Shown: positions 54,801 to 64,000 of the stretch, piece by piece
Position numbering within the stretch: the first letter of the stretch is position 1
Layout: the number at the start of each line of letters is the position of its first letter
Assembly (NCBI GenBank): GCA_030710605.1
Contig: CP092863.1
Span: 61,494,393-61,558,392, forward strand
Direction: 5' to 3'
Length of the DNA: 64,000 nt
From: Cordylochernes scorpioides
Taxonomy: Eukaryota; Arthropoda; Arachnida; Pseudoscorpiones; Chernetidae
Made by a program: the position numbers and the translations under genes
Notes under the pieces: generated by a model
The model's input: the letters and a program-made list of their open reading frames with translations, nothing else
What the model was told of the DNA's origin: nothing
Databases searched by the model: none

Positions 54801-57800
54801 AGATTCCACCAGCGCCTCCTCGGCCAGACTTTGATGCCTCCCGGGAGAAACTCCAGCGTCTTGGGGATGGAGAGGGCTCCATGACAAAGGAAGAGTTCAA
54901 CAAGATGAAGCAAGAACTAGAGGCGTGAGTTCTTCTTGGGATCTTTGATGACATTATTTTGTTTTATCTAAGTTATGGCTGTTCTGATAAGGTACAATTT
55001 GGATTATAGTAATCTATAACCTACAAGGTAATAAGACATTATCTAAATTAATGAATAGCATGTGGCATTTCGGTAATAGCATTGGTCTTCTTCTTTCTTA
55101 TCTCCACTCAATAATCATATTAGGGTATCAAGCCTGTTGAGCTTGTTGATGGTGTCTGCTGGGGATGAGTAGAAGCTCATCAATGGAGATTTGACAACCA
55201 TAATGACTGGGTGAAGTAGAATGCATCTTCTTTTGTCATTAAGACTGAGAGCACTACTCAGTAAGCAGACTTAGTTCCAATATGAAATGACAGTCTCTGA
55301 CATGAGGAATAGATGCCATAGGCCCTCTTTATAAACATGTTGTTGTTTCTTATCCCCTTGCGTAAAGATTACATGAATTCCATGAGTTCATGATCTCATG
55401 GAATGGGGTGTAAGAGTGCAGCTTTCGTTGATCATGGCATCATGATCCAGACACACTTTGGTGAAAGTCTGACTTTGCCTGTACTTGGTACATAAACATG
55501 GTATCAGGAGTCTTCCTTATTCAGTTATTATGTGCCGCAGAAAATGCTAAAGTTATGATGTGTGGAACACTCTAGAGAGTTGTTGAAGACAGTGGCTGCT
55601 GATCTGTTTGCTCAGAGTAAATTGACTGACCCAGATTGTTCCTTTTATTTATCCCATTGTGTTATCAGATGTGATAGTAATATCTGGGACATGATTCTAT
55701 CATCTAGGAATCCTCCTTTCACCAAAAGTGGACACTCTAGTAGGACAGTAGCCACAGTAAAAGAGGTTAAAGGTACCTATCAATATGGCTGGCCTATAAA
55801 AAAAAGTCTATATAAAGTTGCCTGCTACTTCTGGGCGAAAAAACTCTGAGAGAGTCAAGATGTCTCGGACACCAAAAAAAAAAAAAGAACCTACTGTATA
55901 TAGATAAACCTGTATTATATTTCAAACATTCTTCTTCTTCTTTCTTGGGGTTGCCTCTTTGGGGTTGCAGGTTTTAGAATTGCATTTCAAACAATAAAAT
56001 CATTTGATGATGATGCCTGCCACAATAAAATAGATTATAAATATCACAAAGTGACCTATTAATATGAACATACAGTAGAACATACTCCATGAGAGGACAC
56101 TCATGCTAGAGGACATCTCTCTATAAAGGACAGTTTATATTTGTAAAATAACCATGTTTACTATTTAGTAACTCTGGTAAGAAGACACCTCTCCCTAAAG
56201 GACACTTTGGCTCTGAAATTAGGTGTTGTCCTTTACAGGGAGGTAGTTCTACTGTATAGGCAACATATCCTCTATAATTCAACAGTTTTCTCAATACCCA
56301 CAATCAAGATATTTAACCGACTATAATTTTCAACAGACTTTAATTCAATTGAAAATTCTGATTCCCTTGGGGTGTGGAATTAAAGAAGTTTGACTGTATG
56401 CTATATCAAGTTACAGCCTGCCACTTCTGAGTGAAAGAACTCAGTTGAGATGTCCCAGACACCAAAAAAAAAAAAAAGACCTATTGTTTTTTTTTTTTTG
56501 CTTATCCCTAGTACATGTCGTACAGGCCATGATAATCATGGTGTGTAGAAGTAGGCGACTGCTTTTACTGTAAGTGCACCACATGTCTACACATCTGAAA
56601 AGCAGTTCGACTTTGCACTTACAAATGTGCCAGAACCCCTTTTAGTTACTTGCACTTACTGGTGGGGTTGGACTTTTGCAAGAATTAAAGGCCATTGGAG
56701 CATTTTTTTTTTTAAATCCGAAAAAAGTGCCCAATGCGGGAATTGAACCTGGGTCATAGCGGTCGAAAACCAACAGTTTAGACCCTCCTACCACCGACTC
56801 CCATAAGACCTATTGTACATAGACTGACTCAATCTGCACCATAAAATTTATTTGTTGATGCCTGCCACAGTAAAATAGGTGATTAAGAACACAAAGGTAC
56901 CTATCAATGTGGCCTAATCAATATGGCTGATAAGTACGCCAACAACTAGCAAATCCAAATGTATATTGTAGCGGTAAACAAGCTACCCATAACTTTTTAC
57001 AACGTTCTTTGTTTTGAATATTTGACTCTATTATAGACGCATATGATTCTTTTGAAAATTAAATAATTTCTACTGTCCTTACTGTAATGGAGAAATTAAT
57101 GAGAGGGCAGGGCTCAATTTTTCCATTGCAGTAAGGACAGTAGAAATTGTTTAATTTTCAAAAGAATCATTCACGTCTATAATAGCTTTGAATATTCATA
57201 ATATTTGTAGAGAGGTGTCTTCTACCACGAGTGTCTTCTTATAAAGGATCTACTGTATATTGTGGTGGTTCGTCTGGTTTTGAAGAAATGATTCAATTAT
57301 TCATTCCAAGGTATTTTATTTATTACAGATAAAATATAAAAATAAATATCAATGTTAATTATTATTGTTACAAATTAAAATCTAGTAGAGTTGAAAAAGG
57401 TTTGATTAAAATGGATGGATGAAAATGGACGTTGGCTTGTGGAGGCGTCAAAACAATGGTTTCCTCCCCCGTGCTTACCACGTTACCGCCGCCGCGCATG
57501 AGCCGACTTAGCGTACACGGCCGGCAGAGGTGGTGGTGGTTGAAAGGGCTGTTCAAAATTGGCGGTGGGTCAAAACACCGTCACAATATCTACTTATATA
57601 TTTGCCTTATTCTGTCTGTCTGAAGCTCACGGATGGGATTTTTCATAACCATCGGTGGTTCAGTGGTAGAATGCTCGCCTGCCACACGGGCGGCCCGGGT
57701 TCGATTCCCGGCCGATGCATTTTTTTTTTTTTTTACAATTTTTAAAATTCATTTATATATTATACAAGAATGACATCCACGGCGCCAATTTATAATTGTA

Positions 57801-60800
57801 ACGAATAGTATTTGAATAAAAGCATTTAATCGGGTAAAACCCGGGTGTTGCCCGGGTCATTCGTATATAATAATTGTATAAACGAATGCAAGACAAAATC
57901 ACCGCGAATGTTTCTTTTTTTTAAGGCAATTTCTTTTTAAGGCAATTATCGTTATTTATCGTTAATTTTTGTTTCGATTTTATTGAAAAAAAAAACGATA
58001 TGGTGCCTTTAAAAAATGATCTTTATTACTATGCAGTTTTCTATTTAGTCAATATACCTAAGTTCATGTTGCAAATGTAATTATCTCTATCGATTTAGTA
58101 GGTGAAATGCAAAAAAAAAAATCGACATGATGAAATCTTTATGAAAATTCACATTTTTATTTTTATATTTTCAAGACACACACAGTTTGGGGCGGGACGT
58201 TTCACATCCACGGCGCCAATTTATAATTGTAACGAATAGTATTTTAATTAAAACATTTTAAAAACACACAGTTTGGAACGGGACGTTTCACAAGAGTGAC
58301 ATCCATGGCGCCAATTTATAATTGTAACGAATAGTATTTGAATTAAAACGTTTTTAAAATATATACGCACTCGGGTAAAACCCGGGCGTTGCCCGGGCCA
58401 TTCGTCAAGTATATATATACTAGCGGATGTACCCGGCTTCGCCCGTGTTTTACCCGAGTAAAGGTTTGTCTAACGAATCTCTCGATAAAGTGAACATTTT
58501 TTCCCGGTCCCTTGAAAAATACTCGATAAGTTGAATAAAATCAATATTAATCGGTACCCGAGTAAAGGTCTGTCTAACGAACATTTGTTAAAACAATTCT
58601 CTATAAACTTATAAAAAGAAATAGATATATTTTGATAATTTGAAACTGATAAAGTGATCATTTTTTCCCGGTCCCTGTGTGCCGTGTCATTCTGAATTTT
58701 GTTTTTCCTAATTTTCTACATTACAAAATCATCGTTTTATCTAGTGAACATTTTTTCCCGGTCCCTTGAAAAATACTCGATAAGGTTGAATAAATTCATG
58801 GTCGTTTATGGAAGATGGACGAAGTTCCCGGAGGTCATCTTGGGCAAGCTCCCGCGAGGCTTTTTTTCTTGTCTACTTGGCACAGCTGTGTCACCAACTC
58901 TGCCCTGATTGGTCGGTGGGTACTTGGACTGTCGGCCGGCGGCCGGACGGATCCATTCTCTCACGGGGTGGGGCAGACCTAAGCCTATCTCCGTCGCAAG
59001 GTGGCGCTGCTTGCGAGTTAAAGCTACAAATCTGCAAATAACTCTAAGGATATTAAAGATATTCAAGAAATTATTTTTCGTAAACCTTTCCGGGGATACA
59101 CCTAATAATATCCCAAAATTTCACGGCGATTGGATGTATGGTTTTTGAATCCATAGAGGACACACACACACAGACATTCATTTTTATATATATAGATATT
59201 ATATAAATAAGAATGATAAGATTTCTGTTGTATTTTGGAATTAGGTTGATATATTGAATTATTATTATTTGTTGCTTGATTTTGGTATCCATGAGTATCA
59301 TTATTAAATTGTTCTGCAGTCGTGGCAATAATAATCTTGAAAATATAAATAGTCTTGATCAGATATTTCTTTATTTGAGCTAAGGAATATATATATATAT
59401 ATATATGAAAAACATAATTTGGTAAAAGTACTGTCGTCTGGCTTAAGGCGAGTAGAACAAGGAAAACATAAGATTATTTACATAATGTACAAAGATTTGA
59501 GCCGGCCAATGGGATAAAACAACAATGTGTTTTTATATGCAAAGCGTGACCTCTGGCGGTCGATTTAATAGAATATTTGAATCTATGATATATAATTTTA
59601 AATAAAATAATATTTTAATATAACATAATTTTAAATAAAATATTTTAATATAACATAATTTTAAATAAAATATTTTAATATAACATATATATATATATAA
59701 ACTGGAAATTAATATAAAAAATTTGTAAACATACATTCATATTAATTACATAAGGCAACAGCTTTCTGGAGATGTGTTTCTTTTCATTTTAATTGCAATT
59801 CCAAGTTTTCGGGCATTATCACCCTTCTACAGGAGTAGAATATTGTTGTACTCCTGTTGAAGGGTTGTAATGCCTGAAAACTTGAGATTGCAATTAATAA
59901 AATCTCTCTCTATTGCATTAATAAATTCATATGCCGGTCCCAAGCCCGGATGTAAAAGGAGGAGGGGGAGCAGTAACAAGCTCGCTAAAAAACCTGGGTT
60001 CAGTTGGCCCGACTGATAGCACCCTGTAAGGGCTCCTATTCTTGGGTTACAGGATATTCAGCACGGTCTGTTCTCCATGTTAGGAGCGGCTGCACAGGGC
60101 GTCTGTTCCTCATGTTAGAGGCGGCCATTTAATACCAGGTCAAAGTCCAAGTTACACCTCTCTGTAGGTGACCTCGGGGAAATGTTGGATAAAACCAGCG
60201 CTCTAACGTAACTGGCATATAACCTATATGGAGTCGTGCACAGAGTTCTTGAGCTTCTTTACGAGCACGACCTCCAAGATCTTGTCTAATTTAGACTAAA
60301 AGGATAAGTAAAAAATAAAAATAAAATAAATATCTACTTATATAATTGCCTTATTCTGTCTGTGTGAAGTTCACTGTCTGAAGTTCACGGATAGATTTTG
60401 GTCAGAATGGATAAAATAAAAAAAGTGTCAAGGGATGGGAATCGAACACCTCTCTATAAAGGACAGTTTTCTTCACCAATACAGTAGAACCTCCATGAGA
60501 GGACACTCACGCTAGAGGACACCTCTCTATAAAGGACAGTTTTCTTCACCAATACAGTAGAACCTCCATGAGAGGACACTCACGCTAGAGGACATCTCTC
60601 TATATAAAAATGAATGTTTGTCTGTTTGTTGGTTTGTATGTCCGGTATACAAATTCGCAGTAGTTCACTAAATCAAACCAAAATTTCCATACATAGGTAA
60701 AAAATAACGGGGATGAACATAGGCTATTTTAAAATATATATAAATCATTTATTAAAACTATATATTCAAATTATTCTACTTAGCTCACGAGCAGCGCCCT

Positions 60801-63280
60801 CTAGAACACTCAGGCGTCCTGCCCGTTGGCTGCCGGCGAGCACGTGACTTCCCTGTGCGTGCGAATGGCGGGCGGTCGCGTGGGCCCTCTCAGACAGGGA
60901 AGTCACGTGCTCGCCGGCAGCCAACGGGCGCGTGCCGCCGGCAGGTATATATTTTAATTTTTTGCTATAACTGATCTAATTCAGCATTTAAAATAACTGC
61001 TCTTGCTATATTTGCTATGTTTTATGTGTTTGAATAATACATTTAATCGTGTAAACCCGGGCGTTGCCCGGGTCATTCGTCTAGTATATATATATTCATA
61101 TACAGTAAAACCTCCCTGTAAAGGACAACACCTAGTTGCAGAGCCAAAGTGTCCTTTATGAAGAGGTGTCTTCTTACCAGAGAGTTGTTACATAGTAAAA
61201 ATGGTAATTTGGACAATGAAAACTTGTCCTTTATAGAGAGGTGTCCTTTAGCTGGAGTGTCCGCTCATGGAGATTCTACTGTACATACAAAGAAAAAAAA
61301 ATTTTTTTTCCAAGTCTAAACAATGGGTATATAAACAGGTCTATATTGTAGCGAAGAAATAATTTATATTTTATTAATTTAATTATTCAATGAAAACATT
61401 TAACACAGAATATTACAAAGAAATTGTGAAATCATCATACATGGTCCTTTGCTTGCTTGTTCAATATTCTCTAGCTGTATGTATAGTATCTTTGGTTTGT
61501 CATTAAATTGTCGACTAGTCGTACTGACGTCACATCAATAAATACTTTCACATCTTAAGATATTCCAAGACTTGATTTCTACGCTACAATATAAATTATC
61601 AGCTAAAATGGAATGGGATCTTTATTACAAGTACTCTTTTTATTCTTCTTTCTTATCTCCACTCCATCAAATTAGGGTAATTTGACAACCATCATGGCTG
61701 AGTGAAGTAGAATGCGTTTGCCTTTGTCATTAAGACTGGGAGCACTACTCAGTAGCAGGCCGACTTATCTCCAAAAGAAATGGTTGCCTCTGATATGAGG
61801 AACAGACACCATGTGCAGCCACCCCTAACATGGAGTACAGATCATCCTGTATCCCTGGATTAGGAACCCTTACAAGGTACTATCAGCCGGGCCAGCTAAG
61901 CCCAGGTTTTTTTAGTGAGCTTGTTACTGCTCCCCCTCCTCCTCTTTAGTACTGATTAGGGATGAGTGTCTGTATTCCCAGTAGAAACCGGTATAGGTTT
62001 CACATTGTCAGGCCCTCTAAGAGCTAGATTTGAATTGATATTTTTTTCTTTCTTTCTATAAAATTTCTTCCTACTGTCCTTTCTTTTTTTTTTTTTATGT
62101 TGTAAAAAAATTATCAGTGGTGAAACTGCTGGAAGGGTTCACCAATGTGAGCCAGACTCTTCCAATAGTTTTTCCTTCAAAGAAAAGTCAAGGAAATTAT
62201 TTTTCTGGAAAGAAAATTTTGTGCCATAAATGTACACTAATTTTAAAGAAGTATTTGTTATAAATACAGTAAAATCCATCTATAGCGAACCCCAATGGGA
62301 CAACCTTTGGTTTACCATAGCCATGGTTTGTTATAGTCACAGTTCACTCTATTGTGTTGGACACCATTGGTTCAGCATCAAGAAACCATAGCAACTTTTG
62401 AGTTTATTCTCTCATGCAGTGTTTACACAAGGTTTACAAGATTTAGAACAGACCATTTGAAACCCTTCTTGACATTTGAGAGGCGAGAAAACTTTGCCAC
62501 ACTCTCTCTCTCTGCCTTAAAATTCCTCATAAACTCAGCCTCACCACAACCCATCCACGACTGCATCAAATCAAAAAGAAAGGAGATCTTCCTGAATACC
62601 CTAAAGAGGTATTGAGAAATCTAGATGTATCTAACCTCCAAAAACTGTTGTGACGACAACAGAAAACAAGCACTACCATTAGCAATGGCTTATCTCTCAG
62701 CCAACCTACACTTACACTTGGAAACCATTTCTGAGATTCCATCCTTCAGTGCTGTGTATATAAGCAGAATCGTCCAATACAGTATTAGAACTCTGAGAAA
62801 CGGTCTGGTGGATTAAATTGGCGAAACCGCTGGGAGAGTTCACCACTGATGAGCCAAGCCCTCCCAATATATCTTATCATCGCAGTAAGGGCAGAAGATG
62901 TTTGTATTATGTATAAAAGAAACATTAGTGCTTTTAAATCCTTTCATTGTATATATATATATAGAGATATGTTGTAACCTCCCTGGTGTGTGTGCAGAGA
63001 ATACCTGGCCACCTTTAAGAAGACTGTGGCCATGCACGAGGTCTTCCTGCAACGGCTGGCTTGTCACCCAGTCTTCCGCACAGATCCCAACTTTATCATC
63101 TTCCTGGAGTATGACCAAGAGGTAGGTTGACATGTCTGGATGGATGGACATAGCTGACTGAGTCCTGTGGTTGGTTGACAGCTCAATGTTCGCGGCAAGA
63201 ACAAGAAAGAACGTTTGGCCAGTCTCTGGTCCAATATCAGCAAGTCTGCAGATGACCTCCTTCTGTCTTCCACTGTCAAG
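51715..63280 (+). CDS. SNX5/SNX6-type sorting nexin, 5' and middle exons (contig C)
   Basis: Five GT-AG exons (51715-51819, 53101-53211, 54803-54924, 62998-63121, 63182-63280) join in frame. They cover the PX domain and its helical insertion, as in SNX5/6: [80 protein letters not shown], then [16 protein letters not shown]. Adding the five downstream exons seen on contig A gives 1170 coding bases, 390 codons with stop. The start codon exon is not in the window; it probably lies upstream in the B/C region or beyond a gap. The gene must run past 64000. The 8-kb intron between 54924 and 62998 holds SINEs, Helitrons and MITEs. Confidence 0.92.
52140..53035. repeat. Three tandem LINE-associated repeats in intron
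   Basis: Three units of about 330 bp each begin with TCTTTCTTATCTCCACTCAA and a GGGTATCAAGCTTGTAGAGC block, then CATTAAGACTGGGAGCACTA and CAGGTTTTTTAGTAAGCTTG. They correspond to the LINE end repeat at 30000-30330. Confidence 0.75.
53101..53211 (+). CDS. Sorting nexin exon, PX domain
   Basis: The 111-bp phase-0 exon encodes [20 protein letters not shown], then [17 protein letters not shown]. The acceptor is GTGACAG and the donor GTGAGT. It corresponds to the [16 protein letters not shown] region of human SNX6. Confidence 0.94.
53425..53725. repeat. ACACAAGGTAATAAGACC repeat interrupted by a palindromic element
   Basis: The left half (53429-53474) and right half (53632-53725) of this repeat are separated by the element at 53475-53631. 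Both halves carry ACTATTTATTT, which is single-copy in intact family members, so it is the target-site duplication. Confidence 0.75.
53475..53631. mobile_element. Palindromic element without tRNA, 11-bp TSD
   Basis: Arms AAACTATCCCGCATGTGTTTC and an inverse containing CATGCAGGATAGTTTTC surround a short loop. The tail CACAAGCCGCATTATATT matches the tails of the two tRNA-bearing palindromes. The 11-bp TSD (53464-53474 and 53632-53642) is supported by the known sequence of the interrupted host repeat. Confidence 0.75.
53735..54234. other. Intron, no recognisable element
   Basis: 53335-53410 and 53700-53765 share the hairpin-type CTTCTACAGGAG motif and TAGAGAGATTTGTGAAT. Between 53770 and 54234 nothing is recognised. 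Confidence 0.4.
54235..54537 (+). mobile_element. tRNA-derived SINE, full length
   Basis: The head GGTTGGTGGAAGGGTGG carries a good box A match, and GGGATCGAATCCCGC a box B match. The body and ACTAGGGATAATAA end follow. It lies in the intron before exon 54803. Confidence 0.82.
54590..54775 (-). pseudogene. LINE C-terminal end
   Basis: The minus frame: [52 protein letters not shown], then the GATTGAGTGGAGATAAG tail. The C-x2-C, H, C pattern is the LINE C-terminal zinc finger. The same frame is the ancestor of the 10030-10830 array units. Confidence 0.7.
54803..54924 (+). CDS. Sorting nexin exon, PX helical insertion
   Basis: The 122-bp exon encodes [20 protein letters not shown] and [20 protein letters not shown], ending in phase 2 (GC). 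The PPAPPRPDF motif and following helices are the SNX5/6/32-specific insertion that binds cargo instead of PI3P. It lies 28 bases from the LINE end upstream. Confidence 0.94.
55080..55330. repeat. LINE-associated interspersed repeat
   Basis: CTTTCTTATCTCCACTCAAT, GGGTATCAAGCCTGTTGAGC, GATGGTGTCTGCTGGGGATG, then CATTAAGACTGAGAGCACTA. The same family as 52140-53035. Confidence 0.6.
55331..56070 (+). other. Unrecognised degraded coding-like stretch
   Basis: A 95-codon frame at 55562-55849 ([40 protein letters not shown]) and upstream fragments ([20 protein letters not shown]) look protein-like but contain stops between pieces. I do not recognise the family. A transposon origin is likely given the intron context. 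The last part (TGTCTCGGACACC, A-run) repeats at 56440-56475. Confidence 0.3.
56074..56258. mobile_element. Pogo-like MITE
   Basis: CAGTAGAACATACTCCATGA to GGGAGGTAGTTCTACTG, flanked by TA. Confidence 0.7.
56488..56810 (-). mobile_element. tRNA-derived SINE, full length
   Basis: The minus orientation: head near 56790 with TCGGTGGTAGGAGGG, box B-like GGTTCAATTCCC, body and A-rich end at 56488. Confidence 0.8.
57028..57186. repeat. Foldback element, long near-perfect palindrome
   Basis: Arms of about 67 bp (57028-57095 and 57119-57186) share TCTTTTGAAAATTAAATAAT, TTCTACTGTCCTTACTG. The loop is AATGAGAGGGCAGGGCTCAA-like. The outer CTATTATAGACGC block also occurs near 14685 (CATCTATAATAG). Confidence 0.7.
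57589..57868 (+). mobile_element. Short Helitron-like element carrying tRNA-Gly
   Basis: It starts TCTACTTATATATTTGCC after A, like the 48553 and 60333 elements. It ends with GGGTAAAACCCGGGTGTT, GCCCGGGTCATTCG. The terminal CTAG is altered to TATA. The subterminal block TAACGAATAGTATTTGAA is present. A tRNA-Gly occupies the middle. Confidence 0.65.
57649..57719 (+). tRNA. tRNA-Gly (GCC), inside a Helitron-like element
   Basis: 71 bases with CATCGG/CCGATG acceptor, GTTCAGTGGTAGAAT D-arm, anticodon GCC (57681-57683) in loop CTGCCAC with U33, and the T-arm CCGGG TTCGATT CCCGG. Two defects are visible: C1 opposite C72, and a C31-A39 mismatch at the base of the anticodon loop. A T14 run follows directly, suitable for Pol III termination. 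It is nearly intact, perhaps transcribed. Confidence 0.8.
58185..58411 (+). mobile_element. Helitron-like 3' end with duplicated subterminal block
   Basis: GGGACGTTTCAC, CGCCAATTTATAATTGTAAC occurs twice, then GGGTAAAACCCGGGCGTT, GCCCGGGCCATTCGT and CAAG in place of CTAG. The 5' boundary is not identifiable. Confidence 0.55.
58420..59196 (-). mobile_element. Helitron-like element, 777 bp
   Basis: In reverse it starts TCTATATATATAAAAATGAA and ends CCGGGTACATCCG, CTAG (hairpin ACACGGGCGAAGCCGGG with one mismatch). It contains internal duplications of TTTTTTCCCGGTCCCTTGAA. A GC-richer segment (58830-59000) has an open minus frame of 86 codons with no recognised domain, possibly captured host sequence. 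Confidence 0.65.
59197..59790. other. AT-rich spacer with 31-bp tandem repeat
   Basis: 59595-59690 holds about three tandem copies of a unit containing AAATAAAATATTTTAATATA. No gene. Confidence 0.5.
59795..59905. repeat. Hairpin with CTGTTGAAGG, GAAA motif
   Basis: CTCCTGTTGAAGGGTTGTAA, TGCCTGAAAACTTGAGATTG is mirrored by CAAGTTTTCGGGCATTATCA, CCCTTCTACAGGAG. The same motif family lies at 15285, 35010, 53360 and 53715. Confidence 0.55.
59940..60300. repeat. LINE-associated repeat and C-terminal relic
   Basis: 59940-60135 is the inverted LINE-associated repeat. 60140-60300 ends with [17 protein letters not shown] and a stop, a LINE C-terminal signature similar to SLHDLV at 1938. Confidence 0.5.
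60333..60447 (+). mobile_element. Truncated Helitron-like element with tRNA remnant
   Basis: TCTACTTATATAATTGCC start, then the same body as 48553-48907 reversed, down to GTGTCAAGGGATGGGAATCG, the 3' end of the Thr-like tRNA on the other strand. It is cut there by pogo-like MITE sequence. Confidence 0.6.
60448..60594. repeat. Duplicated pogo-like MITE fragments
   Basis: Two tandem copies of CAGTAGAACCTCCATGAGAG, GACACTCACGCTAGAGGACA, each joined to ATAAAGGACAGTTTTCTTCA. The second is interrupted by a Helitron at 60595. Confidence 0.65.
60595..61084 (+). mobile_element. Helitron-like element with GC-rich 36-bp inverted repeat
   Basis: Start TCTCTCTATATAAAAATG, end ACCCGGGCGTTGCCCGGG, TCATTCGT, CTAG before T. 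Perfect 36-bp arms at 60821-60856 and 60894-60929 (GCCCGTTGGCTGCCGGCGAG, then CACGTGACTTCCCTGT) could form a strong cruciform. Confidence 0.72.
61102..61281. mobile_element. Pogo-like MITE
   Basis: CAGTAAAACCTCCCTGTAAA to CATGGAGATTCTACTG, flanked by TA. Confidence 0.72.
62264..62640 (+). pseudogene. Pogo-like end and LINE C-terminal relic (contig C copy)
   Basis: TACAGTAAAATCCATCTATA starts a pogo-like end. Then [39 protein letters not shown] follows in one frame, the LINE RNase H-to-zinc-finger region without its cysteine pair. Confidence 0.5.
62998..63121 (+). CDS. Sorting nexin exon, end of PX domain (contig C copy)
   Basis: 124 bp after GTGTGCAG. The first A completes the Ala codon from exon 54803-54924. 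Sequence [20 protein letters not shown] then FLEYDQE. The donor is GTAGGT. Confidence 0.94.
63182..63280 (+). CDS. Sorting nexin exon, PX-BAR linker (contig C copy)
   Basis: 99 bp encoding [20 protein letters not shown] and [13 protein letters not shown], with the synonymous GCA for the Ala codon at 63248-63250. The next exon (DVDEFFEH) should lie just beyond the window. Confidence 0.93.
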
Positions 63281-63850
63281 GTATTCCTCTTTTATGTTCT
63301 GTGATGCCGTGGTAGAACTAGGAGTCTTGTGATCTGGGAATTTACAACTCTGTGTGGTCATGTAATTCTGAGTCTAGTGATCTGGGAATTTATAATGAAA
63401 TTAACATGTTCAGTGTGCGGAGGTCAGGCTAAGTGTGTGTGTATAAACTAACTAAAAAAGAACAAAGGGAAATTATACAAGATCAGTTGGTCAAATTAGG
63501 GAAAAAAAATGTCTGTTGAGAGTTGTTGATGACTTGTGCCATCTATAGGAATAAATGATTTATTTTTGTTTAATTACAGAATAAATATTGTCCAGAAACC
63601 CTCTTGTTAAATCAAGAAACACCAACCACATTGACTGTTGGCACTCATCGGTGGGATGCAAGACTACTTCATTGAGCAACAAAAAGCTGACCCTAGAAGC
63701 TTTCTGAAAAATAAAGGAAGCAAAATTTAAAGTTAAAAGTGTGTGGAAACACTAAAACTATATAAAAAAAGAAGGAAAATGTATTGACCAATATCCAAAA
63801 AGAGAGAAGTGAAAGAATCAACAGTTACTTGATATTTATTCCAATGCAAT

Positions 63851-64000
63851 ATGTTTTTTTTTTGCTTATCCATAGTACACGTGGTACAGCCATGATAATC
63901 ATGGTTGGTAGAAGTAGGCGACTACTTTTACTGTAAGTACACCACATGTCTACACATGTGAAAAGCAGTTCGACTTTTGCACTTACAAATATGTCAGAGC
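63851..64000 (-). mobile_element. SINE, cut by window edge
   Basis: Minus-strand tail half of the SINE family, from the A-run end (63853) to GTGCAAAAGTCGAACTGC. It is the mirror of 11270-11418. Confidence 0.78.

Larger units (their letters stand above)
61585..64000. repeat. Right arm of large inverted duplication (pairs with 11268-14097)
   Basis: The reverse complement of this stretch matches contig A up to the window edge, with SNP- and indel-level differences. It includes an allele-specific LINE-associated repeat at 61650-61965, where contig A has the integrase relic. Confidence 0.85.

Noticed and set aside
58806..59066. Two overlapping frames of 77-86 codons in the 58420 Helitron as a captured gene
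   Set aside because: No domain is recognised, both strands are open in a GC-richer patch, and there is no second copy to test conservation. Kept only as a remark under the Helitron.
4838..63280. Two separate functional sorting nexin paralogues
   Set aside because: Neither copy has a complete exon set in the window, shared exons differ only synonymously, and contig gaps sit at each change of order. One gene with mis-placed alleles explains this better.
62840..63361. 173-codon minus-strand frame
   Set aside because: Antisense shadow of the plus-strand sorting nexin exons 62998-63121 and 63182-63280.

Overview
The window reads as nuclear DNA of an invertebrate animal. It is AT-rich, has GT-AG introns of hundreds to thousands of bases, and is packed with animal-type repeats: Helitrons, pogo-like MITEs, tRNA-derived SINEs, decayed LINEs, an LTR-retrotransposon integrase and many foldback elements. 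The phylum cannot be named from what is visible. Only one host protein gene is recognisable, a PX-BAR sorting nexin of the SNX5/SNX6 type. Its exons lie on both strands.

Layout. Two runs of exactly 100 N (14098-14197 and 37384-37483) divide the window into three contigs. Contig A (1-14097) carries the 3' half of the sorting nexin on the minus strand (seven exons, 12237 down to the stop codon at 4838), with repeats on both sides. Contig B (14198-37383) is mostly repeats and ends with one plus-strand sorting nexin exon (37111-37215). Contig C (37484-64000) repeats B from about 20260 onward, including that exon (51715-51819), and continues with four further plus-strand exons (53101, 54803, 62998, 63182). 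The last 2.4 kb of C is an inverted copy of 11.27-14.1 kb of A. Joining the C exons to the remaining A exons gives an uninterrupted frame of 390 codons including the stop, close to a full sorting nexin without its first exon. The likeliest reading is one gene whose alleles or contigs were scaffolded as a tandem and an inverted copy. A genuine segmental duplication is not excluded.

The B/C pair gives a natural comparison of filled and empty insertion sites. C has Helitrons at 39381-39872, 41322-41767 and 48553-48907 that B lacks. B has a gag-only retroelement (about 24773-26912) nested in a shared Helitron that C lacks.

The most unusual content is small-RNA sequence inside mobile or foldback DNA. 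tRNA-like sequences sit in the centre of two long palindromes (2296-2696, 14240-14628) that are flanked by 12- and 15-bp target-site duplications. A U6 snRNA copy lies between short inverted repeats (twice, once per allele). A broken tRNA-Tyr lies inside a 1-kb inverted repeat. tRNA-Gly and tRNA-Thr-like genes sit inside short Helitrons. Several palindromic repeat families also carry a hammerhead-like core (CTGANGA, stem II, GAAA), with apparently covarying stem I pairs. Four tandem arrays appear to have grown from LINE 3' ends.
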